64,000 nt of DNA from Novosphingobium sediminicola (lineage in GTDB: Bacteria > Pseudomonadota > Alphaproteobacteria > Sphingomonadales > Sphingomonadaceae). Both the position numbers and the translations under genes were made by a program. The stretch is from assembly GCF_014196525.1 (NCBI RefSeq), contig NZ_JACIDX010000007.1, forward strand, positions 210,955 to 274,954, written 5' to 3'. This document shows positions 37,154-45,933 of the stretch, in pieces; within the stretch, counting starts at the first letter, position 1; every line of letters begins with the position of its first letter. The notes below the pieces were generated by a model. It had not been told where the DNA came from. It worked only from the letters and a program-made list of their open reading frames with translations, and did not search any database.

Positions 37154-40021
37154 TCAGAAGTTCGCGCGCACGCCCAGCTTATACGACCGGCCCAGCAGAT
37201 CGTAATTCAGGTTGCGGCTGCCCGCCGTGACGGCGATGGCGGCATATTGCGGGGGCTGGCGGTCGAACAGATTGTTGATGACCGCAAAGAGCTGCACCCC
37301 CTTGATCAGCTCCACATGGCCCGAGATATTGGTGTAAACCATGCCGGGCAGGCGGTTGCTGTTGATGCTGTTGGCGTTGGTGTTGAGGTATCCGGCATCA
37401 CTGGGATCGACCACCTGCGCGCCATTGGTCGCCCCGCCCGTCAGCGTATAGGCGCTGAGCGTGTCATATTTCACGCCGGTAAAGCCGCGCAGTTGCAGAT
37501 CTACGCCCGATTTGCCGAGGATATAGCTGAGGGTGAGCGTCCCGCTCCATTCGGGCACCCCCTGCGCGGAGCCTGCGGTTTCGAACGGTTCGGGGCGGAT
37601 CAGCGAAAGGAACTGTTGCAGATGCAGCGCCCGGTTTGCCATGGCGCGCAGTTCGAACCGGCCCGGAATGCCCAGATCAGGCACGCGGTAGCCGACCTCG
37701 ATGTCAAAACCTTCGGCTTTCAACTGGTTGAGGTTGAGCGAGAGATTGCCCGCCGAAACCAGACCATTGCCCGAATTGCTGAACACGATGCCGGGGCATG
37801 ACGTCGCCCCGCTGGCCAGCAGCCCGGCGCAGATGCTCTGCGTTTGGGCCGAAGTGGGGCGGGTGATCGCGCCATTGATGCGGATGTTGTAATAATCCAC
37901 CGCCACGCGCAGCCCCCGCAGCGGCCCGTCCTTGGCCGCCCAGGTAAAGCCGCCGGTGAACGTATCGGCCTTTTCCGGCTTCAGATTGGTGTTGCCGCTG
38001 GCATAGATGTTGGTGGTGCCGGTCACGTTATAGCCATAGGTGCCGGGGATATTGTTGGTCGTGCTGGTGGGCAGGGCGCCGCCGATGAAGAACAGGTCGC
38101 TCAGATTGGGCGCGCGAATGTCGCGCGACCATGTGGCGCGCAGGCGCAAGCCATCCAGCGGTTGCCACACCGCGCCGCCCTTCCACGTCGTCACCGCGCC
38201 GGAAATGGCATAATCGGTGCGCCGCACCGCGCCGTTCACATCCAGCGAGCGCGCGAAGGGCAGGTCTTTCAGCAAGGGCAGGCCGACTTCGAGGAAGCCC
38301 TCCTTCACCGTGTTCTTGCCGCCATAGGTGGTGAAATTGCCCACCGAATAGACATTGCCATTGCCCAGCGCATCGCTGGTGACCGACAGCTTGTCCTGAC
38401 GCCATTCCGCGCCCGCCGCCACCGAAACATCGCCCGCCCACAGGGCAAAGGGCGTACCCGAAATGCTGGCGGACACTACGTCCTTCTGGATCACGGTGTC
38501 CTGATGCTGGGTGTTGTAGATGTAATTGAGGGCGGAGGAATTGGTGATCGCGCCAAACGGATTGATCGCAACGCAGGACTTGCCGGTGACGCTCTCGTAC
38601 AGGCTCAACTGGGTCAGCAGGTTGCTGGTCATGTTCGGATTGCTGGCCGTGCCGTTGCAGCCATAGACCGCCTTATACAGCGCCGAGAGCACAAGGCCGG
38701 TGGTGTTGAAATCCTGATGGGTCCAGCCATGCTGGTAATAGGCCTCGGCCTTCCACTTGCCGAAACTGGCCTTGGTGCCCACCACGATGTCATGCATGTC
38801 GAGGTTCTGCCATGTCAGATTGCCCCCGCCATTCTCGGTCATGATGCGGCCCACCGAAACATTGGTGCCGGTATATTGCGACTGGACCGAGGTGGGCAGG
38901 CTGGAGACGGGAACCTGAAAGCTGACCAGATAGGAGGAGGTCAACTGCGCAGGCATGCTGGTGTGGGCATAGTTCAGCTCGGCATAGACTTTCCACGCAT
39001 CGGTAATGTCAAACTCGGCGCGGCCATAGGCGACGAGGCGCGAGTTCTTGTTCTGAAGCTGGAAGAAGCGATAGGGGCTGTTGCCGTAATTCGAATTGGT
39101 GCCGGTCATCACCGCGCTGGTGCCCGAACCGAACACGGTGCCCTGCGTGAACACCGATGCATTGCCCGCGGCGTCGAACGTGTTGAGCAGGCCCCCGGTG
39201 GTCTTGGTGGTGATCAGGCCATAGGGCGTGACATTGGCCAGTTCGACCCCGGTGGTGAACACCTGCGCCGCCATGCCCAGCGAGCTGCGCTGGGCCGCCG
39301 AGACGGACAGCAGGCCCTGTTCATCGGAATAGCGCGAATAGATATTGCCCGCGCCCAGCGTCGTGCCCCAATCCAGCCCGGCGATGATATGACCGCGCCC
39401 ATCGGCAAAGCTGGTGCCGCCCGCCAGATTGATCGCATATTGGCGGCCATCCCCGCGTGAGGTGACGCCGCCTTGCGCGCTGGCGGTGATGCCCTGCATC
39501 TGATTTTTCAGCACGAAGTTGACCACGCCCGCCACCGCGTCCGAGCCATAGGCCGCCGAGGCGCCGCCCGTGACCACATCCACGCGGTCGATCAAGCCCA
39601 CGGGCATCATGTTGGTGTCGAACGAGCCGGAGGCCACCGTGCCGACATGGCGATGGCCATTGACCAGCGTGAGCGTGCGCACATCGCCAAGGCCGCGCAG
39701 GTCGGTCAGCGCCTGGACGCCCGATTGCTGATCGGCTACGCGGCCGCTGCCCGATGCCGAACGGCTGGTGCGCACGGCGGGGATTTCATTGACCACATCG
39801 GAAATCTGCACCGGCGCGCGCTGGGCGATGGCTTCGGCGTTCAGGGTCTGGACGGGCGTGGGCGAGGAAAAATTGGGATTGGCGAGGCGTGATCCGGTAA
39901 CGATGATTTCGGCGGCCTTTGCGGCTTCGGGCGCTGTGTCCTGCGCATGGGCCGATGTGGTCATCAGGCCGATCCCGGCCAGAGTGGTGGTGACCATCAG
40001 CATGGTGTGATGCTTGGGCAT
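37154..40021 (-). CDS. TonB-dependent receptor, large Caulobacter/sphingomonad type
   Basis: 955 residues, the largest of the four receptors here. Signal peptide (cut near AHA-Q), TonB-box-like EIIVTGSRL near residue 38, and a plug of the subfamily with ALTDLRGLGDVRTLTLVNGHR and VDVVTGGASAAYGSDAVAG. The long barrel ends LGVRANF. This subfamily is expanded in Caulobacter and sphingomonads and is often tied to carbohydrate or plant-compound use; that is family knowledge, not shown here. GGGGAGAG is upstream of ATG 40021. Its 3' end meets the strong terminator. Confidence 0.94.
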   Translation of the reverse strand: MPKHHTMLMVTTTLAGIGLMTTSAHAQDTAPEAAKAAEIIVTGSRLANPNFSSPTPVQTLNAEAIAQRAPVQISDVVNEIPAVRTSRSASGSGRVADQQSGVQALTDLRGLGDVRTLTLVNGHRHVGTVASGSFDTNMMPVGLIDRVDVVTGGASAAYGSDAVAGVVNFVLKNQMQGITASAQGGVTSRGDGRQYAINLAGGTSFADGRGHIIAGLDWGTTLGAGNIYSRYSDEQGLLSVSAAQRSSLGMAAQVFTTGVELANVTPYGLITTKTTGGLLNTFDAAGNASVFTQGTVFGSGTSAVMTGTNSNYGNSPYRFFQLQNKNSRLVAYGRAEFDITDAWKVYAELNYAHTSMPAQLTSSYLVSFQVPVSSLPTSVQSQYTGTNVSVGRIMTENGGGNLTWQNLDMHDIVVGTKASFGKWKAEAYYQHGWTHQDFNTTGLVLSALYKAVYGCNGTASNPNMTSNLLTQLSLYESVTGKSCVAINPFGAITNSSALNYIYNTQHQDTVIQKDVVSASISGTPFALWAGDVSVAAGAEWRQDKLSVTSDALGNGNVYSVGNFTTYGGKNTVKEGFLEVGLPLLKDLPFARSLDVNGAVRRTDYAISGAVTTWKGGAVWQPLDGLRLRATWSRDIRAPNLSDLFFIGGALPTSTTNNIPGTYGYNVTGTTNIYASGNTNLKPEKADTFTGGFTWAAKDGPLRGLRVAVDYYNIRINGAITRPTSAQTQSICAGLLASGATSCPGIVFSNSGNGLVSAGNLSLNLNQLKAEGFDIEVGYRVPDLGIPGRFELRAMANRALHLQQFLSLIRPEPFETAGSAQGVPEWSGTLTLSYILGKSGVDLQLRGFTGVKYDTLSAYTLTGGATNGAQVVDPSDAGYLNTNANSINSNRLPGMVYTNISGHVELIKGVQLFAVINNLFDRQPPQYAAIAVTAGSRNLNYDLLGRSYKLGVRANF

Positions 40022-40163
40022 CTTGGAACTCTCCCCTTGGAATTGGGTCGCTTGATGCCGGTGTGTCCCGGCTGCGACTTCGGCATTGGCAATAGAAGGA
40101 AAATATTAGCGCGTCGAAGAATAGCAGTTAGCCGGGGAAGCGATGAACTCCCCGGCGCGGCTT

Positions 40164-40931
40164 TCAAAAGGCGGGCGCACTCAGCGCGGCCTCGGCGGCG
40201 CAGCCTTCGGGCGCGGGGGTTCCGGCCTTGGCCAGAGCGCGCAATTCGGCCTGCGCCTGCGCCAGATCACCGGCAAATTCGGGCAGGGCGCGGGCGCGGG
40301 CCAGCATGGCCGAGCCAAGATCGCGCCCGCCATGCACCTCGCTGGCCCCGGCAAAGCCGCAGATCGCCGCGCTCTCGCCAAAGGCGCGGGCGCGGGTCAT
40401 CAGCGCGTCGGTGCGTTCGGGGAGAGCCTCGGCCAGAATGGTGGCGATGGTCCAGCCCCATGCCGCCTGAATCATCGGCGTGCCGCCGGCGGTCTGCAAC
40501 GGCTTGTCGCCCAGACAGGTCGCGCCCTTTTCAAGCTGATAGGGGCGGGGGCTGGCGCTGCGCGTGGCGTTGATAAGGTCGGTGCGATAGCGCGAGAGCA
40601 GCTTGGTCAGCGCAGGCACCCGGTCGGTCAGCGAGAGGCCCGCCGCGCAACTGAAAGCCTTCATCACCCCGCGCCCGGCGTCCGCCTGCGCCAGCGCCCA
40701 GCGCGGCGATCCTTCGAGCTTACGCGTCTGGGCAAAGACCGCGCGATCATAGGCTTCGCGCGGCGATCCATGCGTGGGGGCCGGGGCGATGGCGTCGCGG
40801 CTGATCCCCAGCGGCGTCAGATAGGCGCGATATTCGGGCGGCAGAGCTGGTCCGGGTTGGGCCAGCGTGGCGCCGCCCCAAGCCAGAGCGGACAGCGCCA
40901 GAAGGGCGGCATAGTGGATCGGGTGGCGCAT
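40164..40931 (-). CDS. Class A acid phosphatase homologue with degenerate active site
   Basis: 255 residues with a signal peptide (cut near LAQ-P). The C-terminal half aligns with class A PAP2 phosphatases: TCL (138-140), AAWGWTIATILAEALPER and AFGESAAICG match family blocks WGWALILAE-PER and AFGESRVVCG. Catalytic positions are lost: the Lys of K-x6-RP is Ala122 (only R129-P130 remain), the PSGH block is replaced by AGGT, the Ser-Arg of GESR is Ser-Ala, and the nucleophilic His and its Asp are Ala194 and Glu198 (CGFAGASEV where CGxHWxSDV is usual). The reading frame is intact, so this looks like a maintained pseudoenzyme. It may bind a phosphoester or protein partner. Isolated gene. Confidence 0.75.
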   Translation of the reverse strand: MRHPIHYAALLALSALAWGGATLAQPGPALPPEYRAYLTPLGISRDAIAPAPTHGSPREAYDRAVFAQTRKLEGSPRWALAQADAGRGVMKAFSCAAGLSLTDRVPALTKLLSRYRTDLINATRSASPRPYQLEKGATCLGDKPLQTAGGTPMIQAAWGWTIATILAEALPERTDALMTRARAFGESAAICGFAGASEVHGGRDLGSAMLARARALPEFAGDLAQAQAELRALAKAGTPAPEGCAAEAALSAPAF

Positions 40932-41193
40932 GTTTCTCCCTTTTGTGGATCATTTTCCTTGCCCCTGCTTAGGCAGGAGCAGGCCATGCGCGCCTCACCC
41001 TGAATTGGATTTTCAGCTATGCCCAGGATCGATAGGCATTGTAATCCATTATTAAAAACAAAGACTTGTGACTGATCTGTGTCCATCTCCCTGCCTACCC
41101 ACCCATTTCGCCGCGCAAAACTATGGCTATGCTTTGGCTCGACATTTTGCCGGGCACGGACAGCGATCCGCCGCCCATCAAGGGAGAGAGTGA
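40932..41193. other. Divergent intergenic region
   Basis: 262 bases between the minus-strand phosphatase homologue and the plus-strand NTF2-like gene. It contains an AT-rich core (about 41036-41070) likely to hold promoters, and GGGAGAGAG ahead of ATG 41194. I see no PHO box, no convincing inverted repeat and no short gene with support. Confidence 0.5.
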
Positions 41194-41988
41194 ATGAAAG
41201 CATGGTTTGGCCGGATGGCGGCAATGGGGCCAGCAGCAGGCGCGGTCGCTTTGGCTTTGACGGGCGCGCCGGTGATGGCGGCAGGCAAAGCGCCAGCCCC
41301 CTGCGGCGTCATGCCCGCCGCCGACAAGGTGGTGGCGCTGAACGAGATCCAGAACCTGATGGGCCGCTATGACCATCAAGGCACGCTGCGCGGCGAAGGC
41401 ACGCTGGCCGATCTCTTCGCGCTCAACACCGAGGGCGTAAGCTGGCTGACGCCGGGCGGTCCGGTGGGGCTGGAGGCCATGCGCGCCCGCTTTGCCGACC
41501 CCGACGAGGATCGCCGCCCCGGTATCCTGCACATGCATTCGATGTTCTCGCCCGTGATCGAGGTGGCGGGCGACGGCCAGACCGCCAAGGGCGTGTGGGA
41601 CAGTTTCGGCCCCAGTATCAACGGCCCGGACGATATCGGCGCATGGCTGTGGGTCAAATATGCGGTCGATTTCGTGAAGGAGCAGGGCAAGTGGAAGATC
41701 TGGCATCTTCAGGTCTTCCCGGTGTTCAACACCAAGTTTTCCACCCCCATCACCCAGACCGCCCGCGACATGGCCGCCCGCCAGCCTGCGCCGGAAGTGG
41801 CCGGTGTTTCGGGCCGCGATTCGGCGCGCGCCGGGGCCAATCCGATGCAGGCCCGTCCCGGCTATGCCATGCCCGCCAAGCTGTGGCGCTATGACGGCAA
41901 ATCCACGCCGCAGGGGCCGTTCATCCCGGTCGCCTACTGCCACTTTGACGCGGCCACGGCCTATACGATCGCCGCCCCGGCCAAATAA
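41194..41988 (+). CDS. Exported SnoaL/NTF2-like protein
   Basis: 264 residues. Signal peptide (cut near VMA-A), then a SnoaL-like cone fold: EIQNLMGRYDHQGTLRGEG, ADLFALNTEGVSWLTPGG, HMHSMFSPVIEVAGDGQTAKGVW, WKIWHLQVFPVF. Such folds serve as isomerases, dehydratases or cofactor-less ring-hydroxylases; no catalytic set can be assigned here. The C-terminal ~90 residues are outside the core fold and unrecognised. It opens a run of exported or membrane genes (41194-43951). GGGAGAGAG gives a good ribosome site. Confidence 0.8.
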   Translation: MKAWFGRMAAMGPAAGAVALALTGAPVMAAGKAPAPCGVMPAADKVVALNEIQNLMGRYDHQGTLRGEGTLADLFALNTEGVSWLTPGGPVGLEAMRARFADPDEDRRPGILHMHSMFSPVIEVAGDGQTAKGVWDSFGPSINGPDDIGAWLWVKYAVDFVKEQGKWKIWHLQVFPVFNTKFSTPITQTARDMAARQPAPEVAGVSGRDSARAGANPMQARPGYAMPAKLWRYDGKSTPQGPFIPVAYCHFDAATAYTIAAPAK

Positions 41989-42081
41989 GCATTTAGCGCA
42001 TACCTGAAATACACATCCGGCCTCTAGCGCGCAGGCGGGCGGGGCCGGATGCAACGGGATATGTGCGCATTCAGGAGATTG

Positions 42082-42465
42082 ATGATGAAAAGTTCCATGG
42101 TTGGCGTCCTTGCTGCGGCTTTGGCGCTGGGCGTGCCGGGGGCGGCGATGGCCCATCATTCGGCCGCGTCCTTTGACCGGTCCAAGCCGCTGGTGGTGGC
42201 CGGAACGCTCAAGGTATTCGAATGGGCCAATCCGCATACGTGGATGACCGTGACCGTGCCCGACGGCAAGGGCGGCAGCGAGGAATGGCGCCTTGAGGGG
42301 CCTTCGGTGTCGATTCTGGCCCGCAACGGGTGGAAGAAGGATTCGGTCAAGCCGGGTGAGCAGGTCCGCCTGCTGGTCGCGCCCAATCGCGATGGCAGCA
42401 AGGGCGGCGAATTCCTGACCGTGAAGAAGGCTGACGGCACGGTGCTGAAATTCGGCATCGTCTGA
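42082..42465 (+). CDS. DUF6152 family exported protein
   Basis: 127 residues: a signal peptide (cut near AMA-H) followed by a small beta domain beginning HHSAASFD, with the characteristic VVAGTLKVFEWANPHTWMTVTV and PGEQVRLLVAPNRDGSKGGEFL. The mature N-terminal His-His and conserved NPH are typical of the family and might bind a metal, but function is unknown. AGGAG lies 4 bases before ATG 42082 (ATG 42085 also possible). It stands 26 bases upstream of the next gene, in an operon of exported proteins. Confidence 0.85.
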   Translation: MMKSSMVGVLAAALALGVPGAAMAHHSAASFDRSKPLVVAGTLKVFEWANPHTWMTVTVPDGKGGSEEWRLEGPSVSILARNGWKKDSVKPGEQVRLLVAPNRDGSKGGEFLTVKKADGTVLKFGIV

Positions 42466-42491
42466 CCTAAGAACAAGATAAGGAGAGAGGG

Positions 42492-43280
42492 ATGTCGGCT
42501 CGATGGAGAAGCCATCGCCGGGCGGGGCTTTGCGCCTGCGCCGCGGCGGTGGGATTGTGGGCGATGCCCGCGATGGCGCAGGTGGGGGCGGCCACGCTGG
42601 ACGATATTGTCGATGCGCCGCCCCAGTTCAAGGAGGCGCTGTCGGGCGGCAGGATCAAGCCGCAGGCATCGGAACTGACGCGCCAGAACATTCAGGGCGC
42701 GCCGCCTTCCAAGGACCCGCGCGATCTGAACGGCATGTATAATTTCCTGCGCGCGCCCGGAGGGCCGGGGGGCGCACCGCGCGCGCCGGGCGGACCACCT
42801 CCGGGCGGGCCTCCTGCGGGTGGATTGGCCTCGCCGCGGGTCAGCAATGTTGGCGCGGGGGCCTGCGTCATCAACACTTTCGCCGGGCTGACCTCCTATT
42901 CGACTACGATCCTCATCAATGCGCGCCAGGTGCTGTTCCTGATGGAGGAAAACCACCTGCTGCGCTGGGCCACCTTTGCCGATCGGCATGATTCGGCGGC
43001 CAAACCGTCCTTTACCGGCGATTCCATCGCACGCTGGGATGGTGACACGCTGGTGATCGACACCACGCAGGTGGCCACGCGCGGCAAGCCCGGCACCGAC
43101 CATTATGTCGAGCGCATGACCAAGCAGGCCGATGGCAATGTCGCCATTGAACGTTTTCGCGAAACCGATGGGCAACTGACCCCGGTGGAAAAGGTCACGC
43201 TGCGCTGGCGGCCCGACCTCCATTATGTCGAAGACATTTGCGAGGACTTTGGCGAAGCATTCGGGATCGGATACCAATGA
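42492..43280 (+). CDS. Exported protein of unknown function, GDTLVVD family (copy 1)
   Basis: 262 residues. Signal peptide (cut near AMA-Q), a Gly/Pro-rich low-complexity linker around residues 88-118, then a domain with ARWDGDTLVIDTTQV, ERFRETDGQL and VEDICEDF. The same order (WEGDTLVVD, ERFRSLG, VKEDICLD) is found in the following gene, so the two are diverged paralogues. This family is common next to DUF6152 genes but has no known activity. AGGAGAGAGGG is a strong ribosome site. Stop overlaps the next start (ATGA). Confidence 0.75.
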   Translation: MSARWRSHRRAGLCACAAAVGLWAMPAMAQVGAATLDDIVDAPPQFKEALSGGRIKPQASELTRQNIQGAPPSKDPRDLNGMYNFLRAPGGPGGAPRAPGGPPPGGPPAGGLASPRVSNVGAGACVINTFAGLTSYSTTILINARQVLFLMEENHLLRWATFADRHDSAAKPSFTGDSIARWDGDTLVIDTTQVATRGKPGTDHYVERMTKQADGNVAIERFRETDGQLTPVEKVTLRWRPDLHYVEDICEDFGEAFGIGYQ

Positions 43281-43951
43281 TGGCAAAAGGTATGATGATG
43301 GCGCTGGCCCTGCTGGGGGCGGCGGCCCCTGCTGCGGCGCAGGACTGGATCGAAGGCGTGTGGCAGGCGCGCGGCGACGGCATGTTGAAGCCCGCCGACG
43401 GCAAGCCGATCCCGCTGAAGCCCGAGGCCGCCAAGGCGTGGAATGCGCAAAAGGCAGCGTTCATGGCGGGCGACCCCAAGGTGGACTTCTCGCGCCGCTG
43501 CAAGCCTCCGGGCGAGCCACGCATGATGAGCGATCCCAAGACGCCCTTTGCGGTGATCGTGACCAAGCCGCGCGTACTATTCGCCTATCAGTGGAACCGG
43601 CTGGTCCGCATGATCGAGATGGAGCCCCCGCGCGAGGTGATCGGCCCGGTCTATTTCGGCCAGAATGCTGGCCATTGGGAGGGCGACACGCTGGTGGTGG
43701 ATGTGCAGGCGCTGCACCCCAACACGGGGCTGGACCGCAGCGGATTGCCTCACGGCGAGAGGGCGCGGCTGACCGAGCGTTTCCGCAGCCTTGGGCCCAA
43801 GCAGATGGAGGCGACGATCACCATCAATGACCCGGAAACCTATAGCGCCCCCTGGACCGCACGGGTGGTGTTCGATCGCCTGCCGGGGTTGACCGTGAAG
43901 GAGGACATCTGTCTCGACCGCGAAAATCTGGCGGGTAAGCTGAAACAATAA
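43277..43951 (+). CDS. Exported protein of unknown function, GDTLVVD family (copy 2)
   Basis: 224 residues: signal peptide (cut near AAAQ-D), then a short N-terminal part (DWIEGVWQARGDGML), FSRRCKPPGEPRMM, and the shared core AGHWEGDTLVVDVQAL, ERFRSLGPKQMEATITIND and VKEDICLDREN. The two Cys may form a disulfide. Translationally coupled to its paralogue by an ATGA overlap (ATGATG start) and followed at once by a strong terminator, so it ends the operon that began at 41194 or 42082. No enzyme signature recognised. Confidence 0.75.
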   Translation: MMAKGMMMALALLGAAAPAAAQDWIEGVWQARGDGMLKPADGKPIPLKPEAAKAWNAQKAAFMAGDPKVDFSRRCKPPGEPRMMSDPKTPFAVIVTKPRVLFAYQWNRLVRMIEMEPPREVIGPVYFGQNAGHWEGDTLVVDVQALHPNTGLDRSGLPHGERARLTERFRSLGPKQMEATITINDPETYSAPWTARVVFDRLPGLTVKEDICLDRENLAGKLKQ

Positions 43952-43964
43952 GGCGCGAAAGAAA

Positions 43965-44002
43965 GGGGGCGGTGAGATCAACTCTCACCGCCCCCCTTTT
44001 TT
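43965..44002 (+). terminator. Intrinsic terminator
   Basis: GGGGGCGGTGAGA (43965-43977) and TCTCACCGCCCCC (43983-43995) form a perfect 13-bp stem with a 5-base loop, followed by six T (43997-44002). It ends the exported-protein operon and overlaps the stop codon of the convergent hydrolase gene. Confidence 0.95.
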
Positions 44003-44861
44003 ATGGCCGTTTCAAAAAGGCCAGCACCGCCCGGTTGAACAGATCGGGCGCCTCCCAATAGGCCGAATGGCCGGTGCCGGGGATCACGGCATAATGGCTG
44101 CGCCGCGCATGGCGGCCGGCCTCGCGTTGCAGGGGCGGCGGCACATAAAGGTCCGCGTCTCCCGTCAGCCACAGGATCGGCATGGGCAGGCGCGCGACAT
44201 CATCCCACAAGACCCCCGCGCGCGGCGGCGCGCCCAGCGGGGCGATGCGCGAATGCTGCTCCAGTTCGACCCAGCGCGCCGCCCCTTGCGGATTGGCGGC
44301 GCGATAGGTGGGGGAAAGCTCGCGCACCTCGGCGGGCATGGCGTTGAAGGAGGGCGGGCGCAGCCCTTCGGCCCATGCCTTGAACGCCGGTTCGGCAATG
44401 CCCGAAATGCTGTTGGCCATGGTCAGCGAGAGCAGCCTTTCGGGATGGGCAGCGGCAAACTGAATGGCGATGCCTCCCCCCGCCGCCGAGCCGACGAAAT
44501 GAAACCGCCCGATGTTCAGCGCCTTGGTGATGGTCAGGATGTCAGCATTGGTGCCGGGGTCTGCGCCGGTCACTTCGCTGCGCGCATGTTCGCGGCGCGA
44601 CCATGCCACCACGCGATAGCCTGCGGCGGCGAAACCGACTCGCTGATGCTCCCAGATCAGCGCGCTGCCCGTGGCCGGATGGGCCAGCAGGATGACCGGG
44701 CCTTTGCCGCCGGTGTCGGTGACATAAAGCCGCGCGCCGGGGGCATCGACCATATGTTCGATGATGGCCGGGGCGGCGATGGCGGGCATCGCGGCGACCA
44801 GCAGCGCGCCGCCCAGCCCGATAAGGGCCGTGCGGCGGGTGGTATGATGGAGCGCGCTCAC
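44001..44861 (-). CDS. Exported alpha/beta-hydrolase-fold protein without an obvious nucleophile
   Basis: 286 residues. N-terminal Tat-like signal (TTRRTALIGLGG, cut near AIAA). The alpha/beta hydrolase landmarks are present: LLAHPATG oxyanion strand, TGDADLYVPP with the acid residue, and GTGHSAYWEAPDLF with the catalytic His. The nucleophile elbow, however, reads VGSAAGGG (residues 123-130) where the family has G-x-S-x-G (VGHSMGGG); position 126 is Ala. Ser125 is one residue off. It may be inactive as an esterase, act as a lyase, or use Ser125. GTG 44861 overlaps the upstream stop by 4 bases, giving coupling to the DUF6644 gene. Confidence 0.8.
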   Translation of the reverse strand: MSALHHTTRRTALIGLGGALLVAAMPAIAAPAIIEHMVDAPGARLYVTDTGGKGPVILLAHPATGSALIWEHQRVGFAAAGYRVVAWSRREHARSEVTGADPGTNADILTITKALNIGRFHFVGSAAGGGIAIQFAAAHPERLLSLTMANSISGIAEPAFKAWAEGLRPPSFNAMPAEVRELSPTYRAANPQGAARWVELEQHSRIAPLGAPPRAGVLWDDVARLPMPILWLTGDADLYVPPPLQREAGRHARRSHYAVIPGTGHSAYWEAPDLFNRAVLAFLKRP

Positions 44862-45346
44862 AGGAAACCGATCCAGCGACCGGCGATGATGATCGAGGTC
44901 CACAGCGAAAGCGACAGCGCGCCCGCGATCCGCGCCGGGGCGGGCGGGGGCAATTGGCGGTCCCATTGATCGACGCTGCGATAGGCGGTCGAATGGAACC
45001 ACGCCATGTTCAACCCTGCCAGCGCCAGCAGCACCATCTTGGCCTGAAACGGAAACAGGCCCGAATAGCGCACCGCCGCCGAGGCGAACATCAGCCCACC
45101 CGTGATCGCGGCCACAACAAAGCAGGCCCATGTCCATGTCAGCGTTTCGCGCGTTAGCGTCAAAACCCCCATGTCGCGCCGGGCAAGGCCCAGCAGGCGC
45201 AGATCGACCATCGCAATCGTGCCCAGCACCATCACCAGCGCCAGCACATGGATCACCTCGATGGCGGGAAACATCCATGTGGATTCGGCAATCGCGGAGG
45301 CAAAGGGCAGGGCCTCGATGGCCTCAAACAGTTCTTGGAAAGCCAT
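44858..45346 (-). CDS. DUF6644 membrane protein, copy 1
   Basis: 162 residues with four predicted membrane helices. FPAIEVIHVLALV, VDLRLLGLA and QAKMVLLALAGLNMAWFHS are family-type segments; the conserved His residues within helices suggest haem or quinone contact but this is inference. AGGACTTT precedes ATG 45344-45346. It is the second of two tandem paralogues (the other at 45356), which share the pattern W-P-IH, L-R-GLA, F-KM-LL. Stop overlaps the GTG of the hydrolase gene. Confidence 0.8.
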   Translation of the reverse strand: MAFQELFEAIEALPFASAIAESTWMFPAIEVIHVLALVMVLGTIAMVDLRLLGLARRDMGVLTLTRETLTWTWACFVVAAITGGLMFASAAVRYSGLFPFQAKMVLLALAGLNMAWFHSTAYRSVDQWDRQLPPPAPARIAGALSLSLWTSIIIAGRWIGFL

Positions 45347-45355
45347 AAAGTCCTC

Positions 45356-45844
45356 TTATGCATAGGCAATCAGGCGTCCGCAGGCGATGATGCCCACCAG
45401 AGCCGTCAGGCAAAGCAGCGCCAGCACCCGCAGGCGGCCGCGCGTTTCAGGCGAAAGATCGGCCAGAGGCTGAGGCGAGGCAGCCCGCGCGATCATCGCG
45501 CAAAGCGAGAGGACCACGATCAGCAGCGCCATCTTGATCCAGAAGACATAGCTCATCAATTCGCGTTCCGGTTCGCCGATGATCAGGATGATCCCGCTGA
45601 TCGCCAGCACCGGCAGCGCCCGCCACACCCATGGCAGATAGCGCCCAAGCAGGGTGTCGAACCCCTCGCTGCTGTTTGCCAGCCCGGCGATGCGCGTGTT
45701 GAGCAGCACTGCGCTGGCCATGACGGCGGCGATGGCGATGATATGGATGCTCTGCACAATCGGGATCAGCCAGGAAATGCTCTGGATCGTGATGCTGATT
45801 GGCGAGGCGGCGATAATTTCGACAAGGGCGCGCATGGCGTCCAT
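45356..45844 (-). CDS. DUF6644 membrane protein, copy 2
   Basis: 162 residues, four predicted membrane helices: WLIPIVQSIHIIAIAAV, RALPVLAISGIILII, FWIKMALLIVVLSL, VLALLCLTALVGIIA. Same length and layout as its neighbour, with the shared helix-1 His (SIH/VIH). ATG 45844 is chosen because GAGGAGAGG lies 4-5 bases upstream; the frame is open further upstream without signal. Membrane partner of unknown function; the pairing with cytochrome b561 and an exported dioxygenase upstream suggests redox work in the inner membrane. Confidence 0.8.
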   Translation of the reverse strand: MDAMRALVEIIAASPISITIQSISWLIPIVQSIHIIAIAAVMASAVLLNTRIAGLANSSEGFDTLLGRYLPWVWRALPVLAISGIILIIGEPERELMSYVFWIKMALLIVVLSLCAMIARAASPQPLADLSPETRGRLRVLALLCLTALVGIIACGRLIAYA

Positions 45845-45933
45845 GAACCTCTCCTCTATCTGGCGGCGTTTGACACGCCTTGGATGCAAGGGATCGCCGG
45901 AAAAAGGAGAGAGAACAAGACGCAATTAGCGTT

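Noticed and set aside
37844..39460. Long plus-strand frame opposite the large TonB receptor
   Set aside because: Shadow of the receptor; no signal, no homology, no start site.
40932..41193. PHO box before the degenerate phosphatase homologue
   Set aside because: CTTGTGACTGATCTGTGTC only loosely resembles the heptamer repeat, with wrong spacing and several mismatches.
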